64,000 nt of DNA from Novipirellula galeiformis (GTDB taxonomy: Bacteria > Planctomycetota > Planctomycetia > Pirellulales > Pirellulaceae): contig NZ_SJPT01000003.1 in assembly GCF_007860095.1 (NCBI RefSeq), positions 579,764 through 643,763 of the forward strand, read 5' to 3'. Positions 26,851 through 34,868 of this stretch are shown piece after piece (the stretch's first letter is position 1; every line of letters begins with the position of its first letter). The position numbers and the translations under genes are program-made. The notes below the pieces were generated by a model that saw nothing but the letters and a program-made list of their open reading frames with translations, was not told the origin of the DNA and ran no database searches.

Positions 26851-28206
26851 CTAGACGCCGTAACGATTTTGCAAGCAGCGTCGATGGGTCTTCGCCAGCG
26901 TTGCTCGGGCCTGTTGTCCCGCCGCCTCGGCCTCGATAGCAATGCGATCGAGCAGTGTCGAAAAGCGATGAAACGAATCGACTCCGACATCCCAACCGGC
27001 ATGCATCAGCCGTTCAAGCGACGTGCTAGGGTCTCTCGCATTGTTCGCCTGATCCATCCAATATTCAACCACCTGATGGCGACACGCTTGGGAGCTACTT
27101 CCCAGCAGGCTCGACAAATACTTTGACGCTTGAACCGTTTCGGGGGCAAGTTTCTGCAAGCGAGCGACGGAGAACTTGGCCGCTTCGTGTTGCATCCAAT
27201 GGCTGTTCATGCGAACCGCTTGATCGGTAAAGCTCGAAGCGGTCGCCCCGCGCTCGTAGACGCCAATGGCACCGGCTCGATCATCGCGCCGTTCGATCGC
27301 ATAGCCCAGCAGGTCCCAGGCCCATGCAAGTTGGCGGGTCGATTCCTGAGTGTGATCGATCACGGCCTTGCAGTGCCTCTCGACGGCGGACCAATCTTGA
27401 GTGCCGCGATCAAAGTCGCCCACGTTCAAATTGTCTTTGAGTAACCGCCATGCATCGGCCGGAATTCTCGAACCGTCAAACATCCAGGAAACACAATCGT
27501 TCCACGAGAGCCCAAGTTTGCTGGCGATTTTACTGTTGACTTGACTGGACCAAGGTTGGTGCATCGCATCCTGGACCAATTCACAACGAACGGCCTCAGT
27601 GGCAATGTCCTCGCGTAGCAAGATCTCGGCAGTTTCCTGCGGACTGGTTTGCTCGGCCAACAGTTCACGAATCGATTTGCTTTGATGTTCAAACGCCCAA
27701 TGCACAAATGGGTCGTTGAGCGGGTCGAAATCTTGTTTGGGATTCTCGGCGGGAACGGCCAAACGACGACGGGGGCCTGGTAACCGCTCGACCACCGCTT
27801 CGAACACGATCGCATCGGCCAAGCGTTTCCCCCAGGGCATCCAATCTCCCCCACCGTGAAACCACTGGACCATTTCGCTCATCTGATTGTTTGCGTCCGC
27901 TCGCACGCAGACCCAATTGCCGGCGGAATCCGCTAGCACGGGCAACATATCGCAAGGCATCAAACCGGGCCAAATCTCATCGGCGGCATCCGACAGCAAC
28001 GCAGCAGGCGAGATCGGCACCCGAAATTCGCCAGTCCCTTGGCGTTGCCAAATCTCACGATCGAACCAGTCAGCCAAATCAGGTGCCAACGTGCACTGAT
28101 ATCGCTCGGAGATCCGTTCAGACCACGGGGGCGGTTGGGAAACGACTTCAGACAATGGGGACCGAAAATTCAGGAGGACGCAGAGAGTGAAAGCAGAGAG
28201 TGACAA
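26851..28206 (-). CDS. SMI1/KNR4-like protein with helical repeat tail
   Basis: A 451-residue hypothetical protein. Residues about 25-145 resemble the SMI1/KNR4 fold: a YQCTLAPDLADWFD start, then CDMLPVLADSAGNWVCVRAD and VQWFHGGGDWMPWG before a closing helix. The remainder is Trp- and Ala-rich helical sequence with possible TPR-like pairs (LAWAWDLLGYAIERRDDRAGAIGVYERG). No signal peptide or membrane helix, so it is cytoplasmic. Bacterial SMI1/KNR4 proteins are often immunity or scaffold proteins; no toxin gene is adjacent. It lies between two divergent RND systems, on the strand of the left one. Confidence 0.6.
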   Translation of the reverse strand: MSLSAFTLCVLLNFRSPLSEVVSQPPPWSERISERYQCTLAPDLADWFDREIWQRQGTGEFRVPISPAALLSDAADEIWPGLMPCDMLPVLADSAGNWVCVRADANNQMSEMVQWFHGGGDWMPWGKRLADAIVFEAVVERLPGPRRRLAVPAENPKQDFDPLNDPFVHWAFEHQSKSIRELLAEQTSPQETAEILLREDIATEAVRCELVQDAMHQPWSSQVNSKIASKLGLSWNDCVSWMFDGSRIPADAWRLLKDNLNVGDFDRGTQDWSAVERHCKAVIDHTQESTRQLAWAWDLLGYAIERRDDRAGAIGVYERGATASSFTDQAVRMNSHWMQHEAAKFSVARLQKLAPETVQASKYLSSLLGSSSQACRHQVVEYWMDQANNARDPSTSLERLMHAGWDVGVDSFHRFSTLLDRIAIEAEAAGQQARATLAKTHRRCLQNRYGV

Positions 28207-28579
28207 TCAATGGATCGGTGGGAAACACCGCAGTGGCTCTGGGACAGACTAGGTTGTTTAGCCTACCGAATTTGCCACATCATCCACAAGAGGAGCGGTC
28301 CGCCACCCACGGCAATGAAGGCTCGTTAGGCTAAGCCGTTATCGCTTGCAACGGCAACCGTGATGTGCCAGCCCATTCCGAGTGTCGGTAACCCACCGTC
28401 AACACTTCCGTGCCCCGCGACGCGATTCACGCAGTCCCCCCCGCCAATGCTACACCGCCCCGTCACCCCAAACCAGCCCTGGCGGGGGGCACGAGGTGTC
28501 GACAATCGACTTTAATTTCTCAAAGGACAGGTCGACCCCCATTTCCGCTGTCCCCGGCTTGGCCGCGATTGCGCATTAC
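28207..28579. other. Spacer with no supported gene
   Basis: Between the SMI1/KNR4-like gene start and the tandem array. It should hold divergent promoters. No motif is recognised; plus-strand frames here are Pro/Ser/Arg-rich and look like chance. Confidence 0.5.
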
Positions 28580-28690
28580 CCTTTCGACAGGCCCTCCCCC
28601 CTTTCAATAGGCCCTCGCCTTTCAATAGGGCTAACTCATTCGACAGGCCCAACTCATTCGACAGGCCCAACTCAATTGTCAGGCCCGCCC
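28580..28690 (+). repeat. ~18-bp tandem array (ACAGGCCC core) before adaptor gene
   Basis: About six units, such as CTTTCGACAGGCCCTCCCCC, CTTTCAATAGGCCCTCG and two identical copies of CTCATTCGACAGGCCCAA. The last unit lies 18 bp before the ATG at 28708. The core (G/A)A(C/T)AGGCCC is shared with the arrays at 8777-8870 and 47961-48010, always on the plus strand. Confidence 0.78.
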
Positions 28691-28707
28691 ACCACGAGAC
28701 CCATCCC

Positions 28708-30042
28708 ATGCTCCGCAAATCTGGACCGACCGAACTGCTGAATCAGAGGTTTCTCAGCACGCTGCTTTCGTGCAGTTTGACCACCTTCCTACTCGGTGGA
28801 GTGGCCACCTATTGGGCGGTCGCCAAGTGGTCGGCCCCGATCGTCTCGACGGAGGGTGCGGCCGCACGCCCCGCGGGCAAAGGCAAACCGCCCGCTCGAG
28901 CTCAGCTGGTCCGGGTGGGCACGATCCAGCGGCAATCCATCGTGCCGGTGAAAGCATTGGTGGGTGATTTGATCGCCGTTCGCAGTGCCACCATCGCCAC
29001 CGAGGTCGCGGGCAAATTGGTGGCATTGCCAATTGATGAGGGGACCGAAGTGATCGCTGGCAAAACCCTGATCGCCCGCATCGATGACACGTGGACGAAC
29101 TTGGAACGAGACAAAATCATGACTCAAATTGCGGAAAAGAAAGCGACGCTCGCATTTGAGACAACCGACCTGAAGCGTTACGAAGAATTGCTGGGGCAAC
29201 GGGCGGTTTCGCTGAGTGAAGCCGAGCAGAAACGTTCACTCATCGAAGGACTCCAGGCCTCACTCGCCCAACTCAATGTCCTGCTCAAAGAGGCCAACGA
29301 GCGTATCTCACGACGTGAAATTTACGCTCCCTTCGACGGCAGCGTCATCGCCAAGCACACCGAGGTCGGTGAATACCTTCCGATCGGTAGCCCGATCGTC
29401 GAAATCATTTCAAACGGTCGAATTGACGCGCGAATGATGGTGCCTGAGAACTCATTGCCACTCCTAAGCACCGGCGACTCGGTGGATGTGGTCGTCGATA
29501 GCTTGGGGCTGGAACTCTCCGGAAAAGTCTTTTCGATCAACGCGCAAGGTTCTGTCGGCTCTCGTACATTCCCAGTGCGTGTGGAGTTGGATGATCGAAA
29601 CGGCAAACTGTTGCCTGGAATGGGAGTCACGGTGTTTGTCCCCGTGATGCAAAAATCGACGGAATTACTTGTGCCTCGCGACGCGGTGCTGATGCAACCC
29701 GACGAGTCGACGGTGTGGATATTGGAACCTAAAGAGTCAACCGACGCCTCCAAAGCCCCGCCCGATGTGACCTCGGTTTCCAATGGAGGCACCCCGCATT
29801 CCCAACCGCAATGGGTTGCCCACCCCGTGCCGGTGCAGGTTTTGTCGCATACCCGCCAGTCGTACGCGATCACGTGTCAGCGCGAGGCGGATCGATCACG
29901 ACTTGCGCCGGGTGTGCAGGTCGTCACCGAAGGTCTCGAACGCTTGGTCCCCGGTGCGCTGGTGCGCGTCGACTCGGATTCTTCGTCGCTAGAGTCGGTG
30001 CCCGGAGCGTATCGCACCGGACAACAACGCGTCGATCGATAA
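28708..30042 (+). CDS. RND efflux periplasmic adaptor (membrane fusion protein)
   Basis: A 444-residue adaptor with an N-terminal membrane anchor (LSTLLSCSLTTFLLGGVATYWAV). Then a lipoyl half (TIATEVAGKLVALPIDEGTEV), an alpha-hairpin (about 135-205: RDKIMTQIAEKKATLAFE ... LNVLLKEANERI), the second lipoyl half (IYAPFDGSVIAKHTEVGEYL), a beta-barrel (MMVPENSLPLLSTGDSVDV) and a membrane-proximal part (ELLVPRDAVLMQPDE). A Pro/Ser/Thr-rich insertion at about 345-370 is unusual. The permease gene begins 133 bp downstream; together they form an efflux operon. Confidence 0.9.
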   Translation: MLRKSGPTELLNQRFLSTLLSCSLTTFLLGGVATYWAVAKWSAPIVSTEGAAARPAGKGKPPARAQLVRVGTIQRQSIVPVKALVGDLIAVRSATIATEVAGKLVALPIDEGTEVIAGKTLIARIDDTWTNLERDKIMTQIAEKKATLAFETTDLKRYEELLGQRAVSLSEAEQKRSLIEGLQASLAQLNVLLKEANERISRREIYAPFDGSVIAKHTEVGEYLPIGSPIVEIISNGRIDARMMVPENSLPLLSTGDSVDVVVDSLGLELSGKVFSINAQGSVGSRTFPVRVELDDRNGKLLPGMGVTVFVPVMQKSTELLVPRDAVLMQPDESTVWILEPKESTDASKAPPDVTSVSNGGTPHSQPQWVAHPVPVQVLSHTRQSYAITCQREADRSRLAPGVQVVTEGLERLVPGALVRVDSDSSSLESVPGAYRTGQQRVDR

Positions 30043-30175
30043 AGCGTCAACGACGCCGCGATCGTTTTTGCCACGTCCTGCCTGTCGTGGATTTTGTCAT
30101 CGATCCTTGCTCAAGGAAAAATTTGACAAGGTTCCTTACTTCCCACCTCCTTACACGCACCACGCCGCACGCCTT

Positions 30176-33100
30176 ATGGACCCGATCAAATTCGCTATCG
30201 AAAATCCGGTGAAGACCGCCGTTGGCGTGATCCTGGTGCTGCTCTTTGGCGTCATTGCACTGGCACGGATTCCCGTCCAATTGACTCCCGACGTGGATCG
30301 CCCCGTCATCACCGTTCGTACCAATTGGAGTGGCCGCAGTCCGGAGGAGATCGAAAAGTCGATCCTGCTCGAGCAAGAGGAGAAATTGAAGTCCGTGCAA
30401 GGGCTGTGGAAGATGACGTCGCTGGCGAGTTTGGGCACTGCGAGCATCACGTTGGAGTTCAACGTCGGCGCGTCTCCAGATCGAATCTTGCAAGAGGTAT
30501 CAAACAAGATCGACGAGGTCCCCGCATATCCCGAGGACGTCGACCGACCGATCATCGATGTCGCCGACACGGCGGATGACAACGCGATTGCTTACCTATT
30601 ATTACAAGCCGAAGACCCCCATTTCGAAGTTGCCACGTTTTATGACTACGCCGATCGTTTTCTAAAACCCAGCTTGGAACGAATCGAGGGCGTCGCTGAG
30701 ATCGACATCAAGGGCGGTCGCCAACACCAAGTGCAAGTACGTTTCGACCCCAAAGCATTGGCCCAACGTGGGATCACGATTTCCGAATTGAATTCGGCAT
30801 TGCGTCTAGACAACGTGAACGCTTCGGCCGGCGACATGGCGAACAGTCGTCAAGACGTGCGTTTTCGTGTACTCGGACAATACGATTCGCTCGAGCCCCT
30901 GCGTGACACGATTATCAAATTTGACGAGGGCGGCAGCCCGGTGCGTGTCGCCGACGTCGCAAATGTCGAACTCACGCTGGAAAAATCGGTCCACTTCGAC
31001 CAATGCAAGGGACGCACGTCGATGACCGTCTTTGTTAAACGCAAAACGGGCAGCAACGTATTGGACATCATCGAGCAAGTCAAATTGGCGGTGGACGAAA
31101 TGAACGCCGAAGGAGGCGTGCTACGAAGTTTCAAAAACGATCGCTACGGACTCCGACTGCGAATGGCGTTCGATGATTCACTCTACATCTACAGCGCGAT
31201 TGGCTTGGTGCGAGAGAACTTGTGGATTGGCGGCGGTTTGGCGGTGCTAGTGTTGCTGTTGTTTTTACGCAGCCTGCGGTCGACGTTGATCATTGCGGTT
31301 TCGATTCCGATCTCGGTCATCGGCACGTTTGTCGTGATGTGGTTCGCGGATCGAAATTTGAACGTGATCTCGCTCGCCGGGCTTAGTTTTGCCGTCGGCA
31401 TGGTCGTTGATAATGCGATCGTGGTCCTGGAGAACATCGACCGTCATTTGAAACTTGGCGCCAGCCCCGCCCGTGCGGCCTACGAAGGAACACGCGAAGT
31501 TTGGGGAGCGATATTGGCGTCGACATTGACGACGATCGCCGTGTTTGCGCCGGTGTTGACGGTGCAAGACGAAGCGGGACAACTGTTTTACGATCTGATT
31601 CTTGCCATCTGTGCCTCCGTCGCACTCTCGTTCGTTGTTTCGATCACGGTGATTCCCACCGCAGCGGCGTTGTTTTTGCGTCGCTCGGCGGAGCCTAGTC
31701 GCGTGGCCGGTTCGGTGGCTGGCTTGTTCGGCATTGCCCGAGTGTTTGGATGGCTCAGCGATCGGTGGGCCTCGTTGATCTATCTGTTGACGTACCGCAG
31801 TCTATCCAGTGCATGGCTCCGCATCATGCTGATCACACTGACGATGCTCGGCTCGGTTGGGATAAGTTTGATGTTGATGCCGCCGGCCAGTTACCTGCCC
31901 AACGGCAACAAGAACTTCACGTTCTGTCGCCTCTCGACACCCGCCGGTTATTCGTTGATGGAAAACTTTTATGTGGGACAACGCATTGAAAAAGAACTCG
32001 AGCCTTTTTGGCGTGCGACCAGCTCGGAAGAGGCCTCGCTCAATGGCCCCGTGATCGATCGGCGAACGGGCAAAGAGTATCACAACATTCCTGCCTTAAA
32101 AGAATTCTTCTTTGTCGTCGCCCGCGGCAGCGTGTTCATGATCGGGATTAGCCAAGACCCTAGCAATGTCGAACCGCTAGCGGCGGTCTTCAGCAAGGTC
32201 TTTGACGTGATCCCGGCCAGTAAAGGAGTGACGTCGCAAGCGTCGATCTTTGGCCGTGGGTCGGGAAGCTCCAACGCCGTGGATATCGAAGTCAGCAGCA
32301 ACGACTTGGTTCGCTTAAAGGCAGCCTGCACTTACCTCGAAAAACGGTTGCAAGAGAGGTTTTCTAAATTCTCGGTTCGCTCGTCCCCCAGCAACTTCAA
32401 CGAAGCGGGGCCGGAGCGGCAACTGCAGATCAAACAAGAAGTCGCCAAGCGGTTGAATATCAACGTCAGTGACTTGGCGCTCGCGGCGCGTTCGATGATC
32501 GACGGATCGTTTGTGGGTGACTTTGATTTCGCGGGCGACAATATCGACTTGATCCTGATTCGTGATCCCGCCGCGGAAATTTCCCCCGAACAGGTTGCCG
32601 AGCTGCCGATCGCCGTACGAGAAGCCAATGGCAAAGTCGTCATGGTGCCATTGGGACAGATTGCTAGTTTTGTTCCGACCGAAGCGTCGCAAGAGATTCG
32701 TCGGGTCGAACAGCAACGGGCGATCGCGCTGACGATCACTCCGCCTAACAACGTTGCACTAGAGCAAGCTCAAGCCACGATTCTCGAGGTTGTCGACCAA
32801 GCGCGAGCCGAAGGGCATTTGGGCGGCGATATCGCGGTGTCGTTGTCGGGCAATGCCGACCGTTTGTCCGAGGTCCGCGCATCGCTGATGGGACAATGGA
32901 CCGGTTTGAATTGGGAATCGATCGGAAGTGTCTCGCTGAGTCGTTTTTTTCTGGCGTTGTTGATCACTTATCTGTTGATGACTGCGTTGTTTGAAAACTT
33001 CCTGTATCCGCTTGTCATCATGTTCACGGTACCGTTAGCAACGGTCGGCGGTTTTGTAGGATTGTGGTGCGTTCATCGCCAAGACGCCACTCAGCAACTC

Positions 33101-33499
33101 GACGTATTGACGATGCTCGGCTTTGTGATTTTGGTGGGCGTGGTAGTCAACAACGCGATTTTGATTGTGCATCAAGCACTAAACTATATGCGCGGCCACC
33201 ACAGCGAAGCCGAAGGGGACGTCGCCCCCATGTCACCGCGTGAGGCGATTCGCGAATCGGTGCGAAGCCGGATGCGTCCGATCTTTATGACGACGTGCAC
33301 CAGCGTGTTCGGCATGCTGCCGCTTGTCATCGCACCAGGCTCGGGAAGCGAACTCTATCGCGGTCTCGGTTCGATCGTTGTCGGTGGATTGTTTTTCTCG
33401 ACGGTGTTTACACTGTTGGTCATTCCGTTGCTATTCAGTCTCGTGTTGGACTTGTCCTCGTGGTGGAAGCCACATCCCAACGACACCGTTTCGCCGTAG
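30176..33499 (+). CDS. RND efflux permease (HAE1/AcrB type)
   Basis: About 1107 residues. The open frame begins at 30068, but ATG at 30176 (MDPIKFAIENPVKTAVG) aligns with the start of the paralogue at 20879-24457 and of the family. Features: LTPDVDRPVITVRTNWSGRSPEE, TM4 relay motif GMVVDNAIVVLENIDRH (Asp-Asn instead of Asp-Asp), PNGNKNFTFCRLSTPAGYS at the start of the second periplasmic half, LLITYLLMTALFENFLYP, VVNNAILIVHQALN and MRPIFMTTCTSVFGMLPLVI. It lacks the ~50-residue insertion of the paralogue. It probably forms an inner-membrane/periplasmic pump with the upstream adaptor; the substrate is not inferable. Confidence 0.93.
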   Translation: MDPIKFAIENPVKTAVGVILVLLFGVIALARIPVQLTPDVDRPVITVRTNWSGRSPEEIEKSILLEQEEKLKSVQGLWKMTSLASLGTASITLEFNVGASPDRILQEVSNKIDEVPAYPEDVDRPIIDVADTADDNAIAYLLLQAEDPHFEVATFYDYADRFLKPSLERIEGVAEIDIKGGRQHQVQVRFDPKALAQRGITISELNSALRLDNVNASAGDMANSRQDVRFRVLGQYDSLEPLRDTIIKFDEGGSPVRVADVANVELTLEKSVHFDQCKGRTSMTVFVKRKTGSNVLDIIEQVKLAVDEMNAEGGVLRSFKNDRYGLRLRMAFDDSLYIYSAIGLVRENLWIGGGLAVLVLLLFLRSLRSTLIIAVSIPISVIGTFVVMWFADRNLNVISLAGLSFAVGMVVDNAIVVLENIDRHLKLGASPARAAYEGTREVWGAILASTLTTIAVFAPVLTVQDEAGQLFYDLILAICASVALSFVVSITVIPTAAALFLRRSAEPSRVAGSVAGLFGIARVFGWLSDRWASLIYLLTYRSLSSAWLRIMLITLTMLGSVGISLMLMPPASYLPNGNKNFTFCRLSTPAGYSLMENFYVGQRIEKELEPFWRATSSEEASLNGPVIDRRTGKEYHNIPALKEFFFVVARGSVFMIGISQDPSNVEPLAAVFSKVFDVIPASKGVTSQASIFGRGSGSSNAVDIEVSSNDLVRLKAACTYLEKRLQERFSKFSVRSSPSNFNEAGPERQLQIKQEVAKRLNINVSDLALAARSMIDGSFVGDFDFAGDNIDLILIRDPAAEISPEQVAELPIAVREANGKVVMVPLGQIASFVPTEASQEIRRVEQQRAIALTITPPNNVALEQAQATILEVVDQARAEGHLGGDIAVSLSGNADRLSEVRASLMGQWTGLNWESIGSVSLSRFFLALLITYLLMTALFENFLYPLVIMFTVPLATVGGFVGLWCVHRQDATQQLDVLTMLGFVILVGVVVNNAILIVHQALNYMRGHHSEAEGDVAPMSPREAIRESVRSRMRPIFMTTCTSVFGMLPLVIAPGSGSELYRGLGSIVVGGLFFSTVFTLLVIPLLFSLVLDLSSWWKPHPNDTVSP

Positions 33500-33560
33500 C
33501 CAAAGTTTCACGAAGTTGGCGATTCACGAGGTTGCCGTCCCCCACCCTCGTCAACGCTGA

Positions 33561-34868
33561 TCAGAAATCGAACCCGTTCGATAAATTCCCGGCGGCATCG
33601 AACGACAAGGCCTCGAGTCCGCCGATCGGCTTTTGCTCAACCGCCTTGCTGACACCGCTGCCGCTATTCACGTCGTCCCAATACGCCTCGCTGCAGACCA
33701 GTTCGCTGAGATGCAGCGTGTCTCGGATCCAGATCCAGCGGAGTTGCTCGCGGTTTCGTTTTCCGACTTGTCCCATCGCCGCAACCAACGCCTCACGATC
33801 GGATTCAAAATGAATCGGCACGGCGCCCGCCGACGCATGCATGCTGGTCAAACAATTGATGCGAGTCTTGTCGTAATCGATTTTGTCGACGACCCGGCGG
33901 TGGCAAAATTCGGCCACGCCGATTCCCGCGGCATTGCCCGCCGTTTTTTCACTGAGATCTCGCACATAGATCTGTTTGACTTTGGGGAATTCGTTTTCCG
34001 CAGCAACCTTATCATTCCATTTGCGTCCCACCACGTTGGTATCCATTCCGGTGCCGCTAATCTCTTTTCCAATTCGGTCGACGATCAAGAGATCGACATC
34101 GTCAAACGGCAACCGCGGCATCCGCTCGCGCGCCATCGACAACAAACGGGGTTCGACCGAGAGAAACTCAGCCGCTTCAACTGCTTCCACATGCGATACT
34201 TGGTCAAACGCATCTTCGACAATCGCCAATCCGAGCGAAACCGGAGCGGCGGCGCAAATCATCGGCACGATTTCATTGGCCATCGAATCCAAGCAATAAT
34301 CGGCATCCGCCATCGCATGATGATAGCGGATCGCTCCCTGATGTTTGCCCAAGCCGATCAACAGCATCTTAGCCAAACCACTTTCGTAGCGACCGGCCAA
34401 ACGGGTGTGCGGTTTGATCCGATTGACGATCACGACGTGGTCCAACTGGGACGCAATTTTATCGAAGTGCACGTCAATCCCCGACCGTGACGCTCCGATC
34501 ACGACCGTTTCCATGGAAGAACGAATCTCACAGCCCATCGCGGTTTCCTCGACCCCCAGCGAGCGCAGTAGCGCGGCTTGCCCTTCGGCCGTCGCACCAC
34601 CATGGCTGCCCATTGCAGGGACAATCACAGGAACCGCACCAACGCGTTTCACAAAATCGACCAACGCCGAAACGATCGTGGGCAAGTCAGCAATCCCACG
34701 ACTCCCCACTGCGATCGCGACGGATTCTCCAGACCGAAGTCGACTAGAGAATGTCGACGCTTGGATCGAACGATCGACCGATTGGCGAATATCGTCGACC
34801 GCCTGCGAGGCGAAAAACTGTTGCAACCGAAAGCATCGCGGTAATGCTGGATCAACATGGTGGTTCAT
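33561..34868 (-). CDS. LarA-like (lactate racemase domain, DUF2088) protein
   Basis: A 435-residue protein resembling the nickel-pincer-cofactor isomerase superfamily typified by LarA. Visible: VAIAVGSRGIA, PAMGSHGGATAEGQ (H89), VNRIKPHTRLAGRYESGLAKMLLIGLG with K167 at a position compatible with the cofactor-binding lysine, and nearby histidines H154, H183 and H184. The substrate is probably a 2-hydroxy acid or sugar acid but cannot be named. Cofactor genes larB, larC and larE are not in the window. The start codon overlaps the stop of the upstream DUF1570 gene (ATGA), which indicates translational coupling. An alternative is a DUF2088 protein without racemase activity. Confidence 0.65.
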   Translation of the reverse strand: MNHHVDPALPRCFRLQQFFASQAVDDIRQSVDRSIQASTFSSRLRSGESVAIAVGSRGIADLPTIVSALVDFVKRVGAVPVIVPAMGSHGGATAEGQAALLRSLGVEETAMGCEIRSSMETVVIGASRSGIDVHFDKIASQLDHVVIVNRIKPHTRLAGRYESGLAKMLLIGLGKHQGAIRYHHAMADADYCLDSMANEIVPMICAAAPVSLGLAIVEDAFDQVSHVEAVEAAEFLSVEPRLLSMARERMPRLPFDDVDLLIVDRIGKEISGTGMDTNVVGRKWNDKVAAENEFPKVKQIYVRDLSEKTAGNAAGIGVAEFCHRRVVDKIDYDKTRINCLTSMHASAGAVPIHFESDREALVAAMGQVGKRNREQLRWIWIRDTLHLSELVCSEAYWDDVNSGSGVSKAVEQKPIGGLEALSFDAAGNLSNGFDF

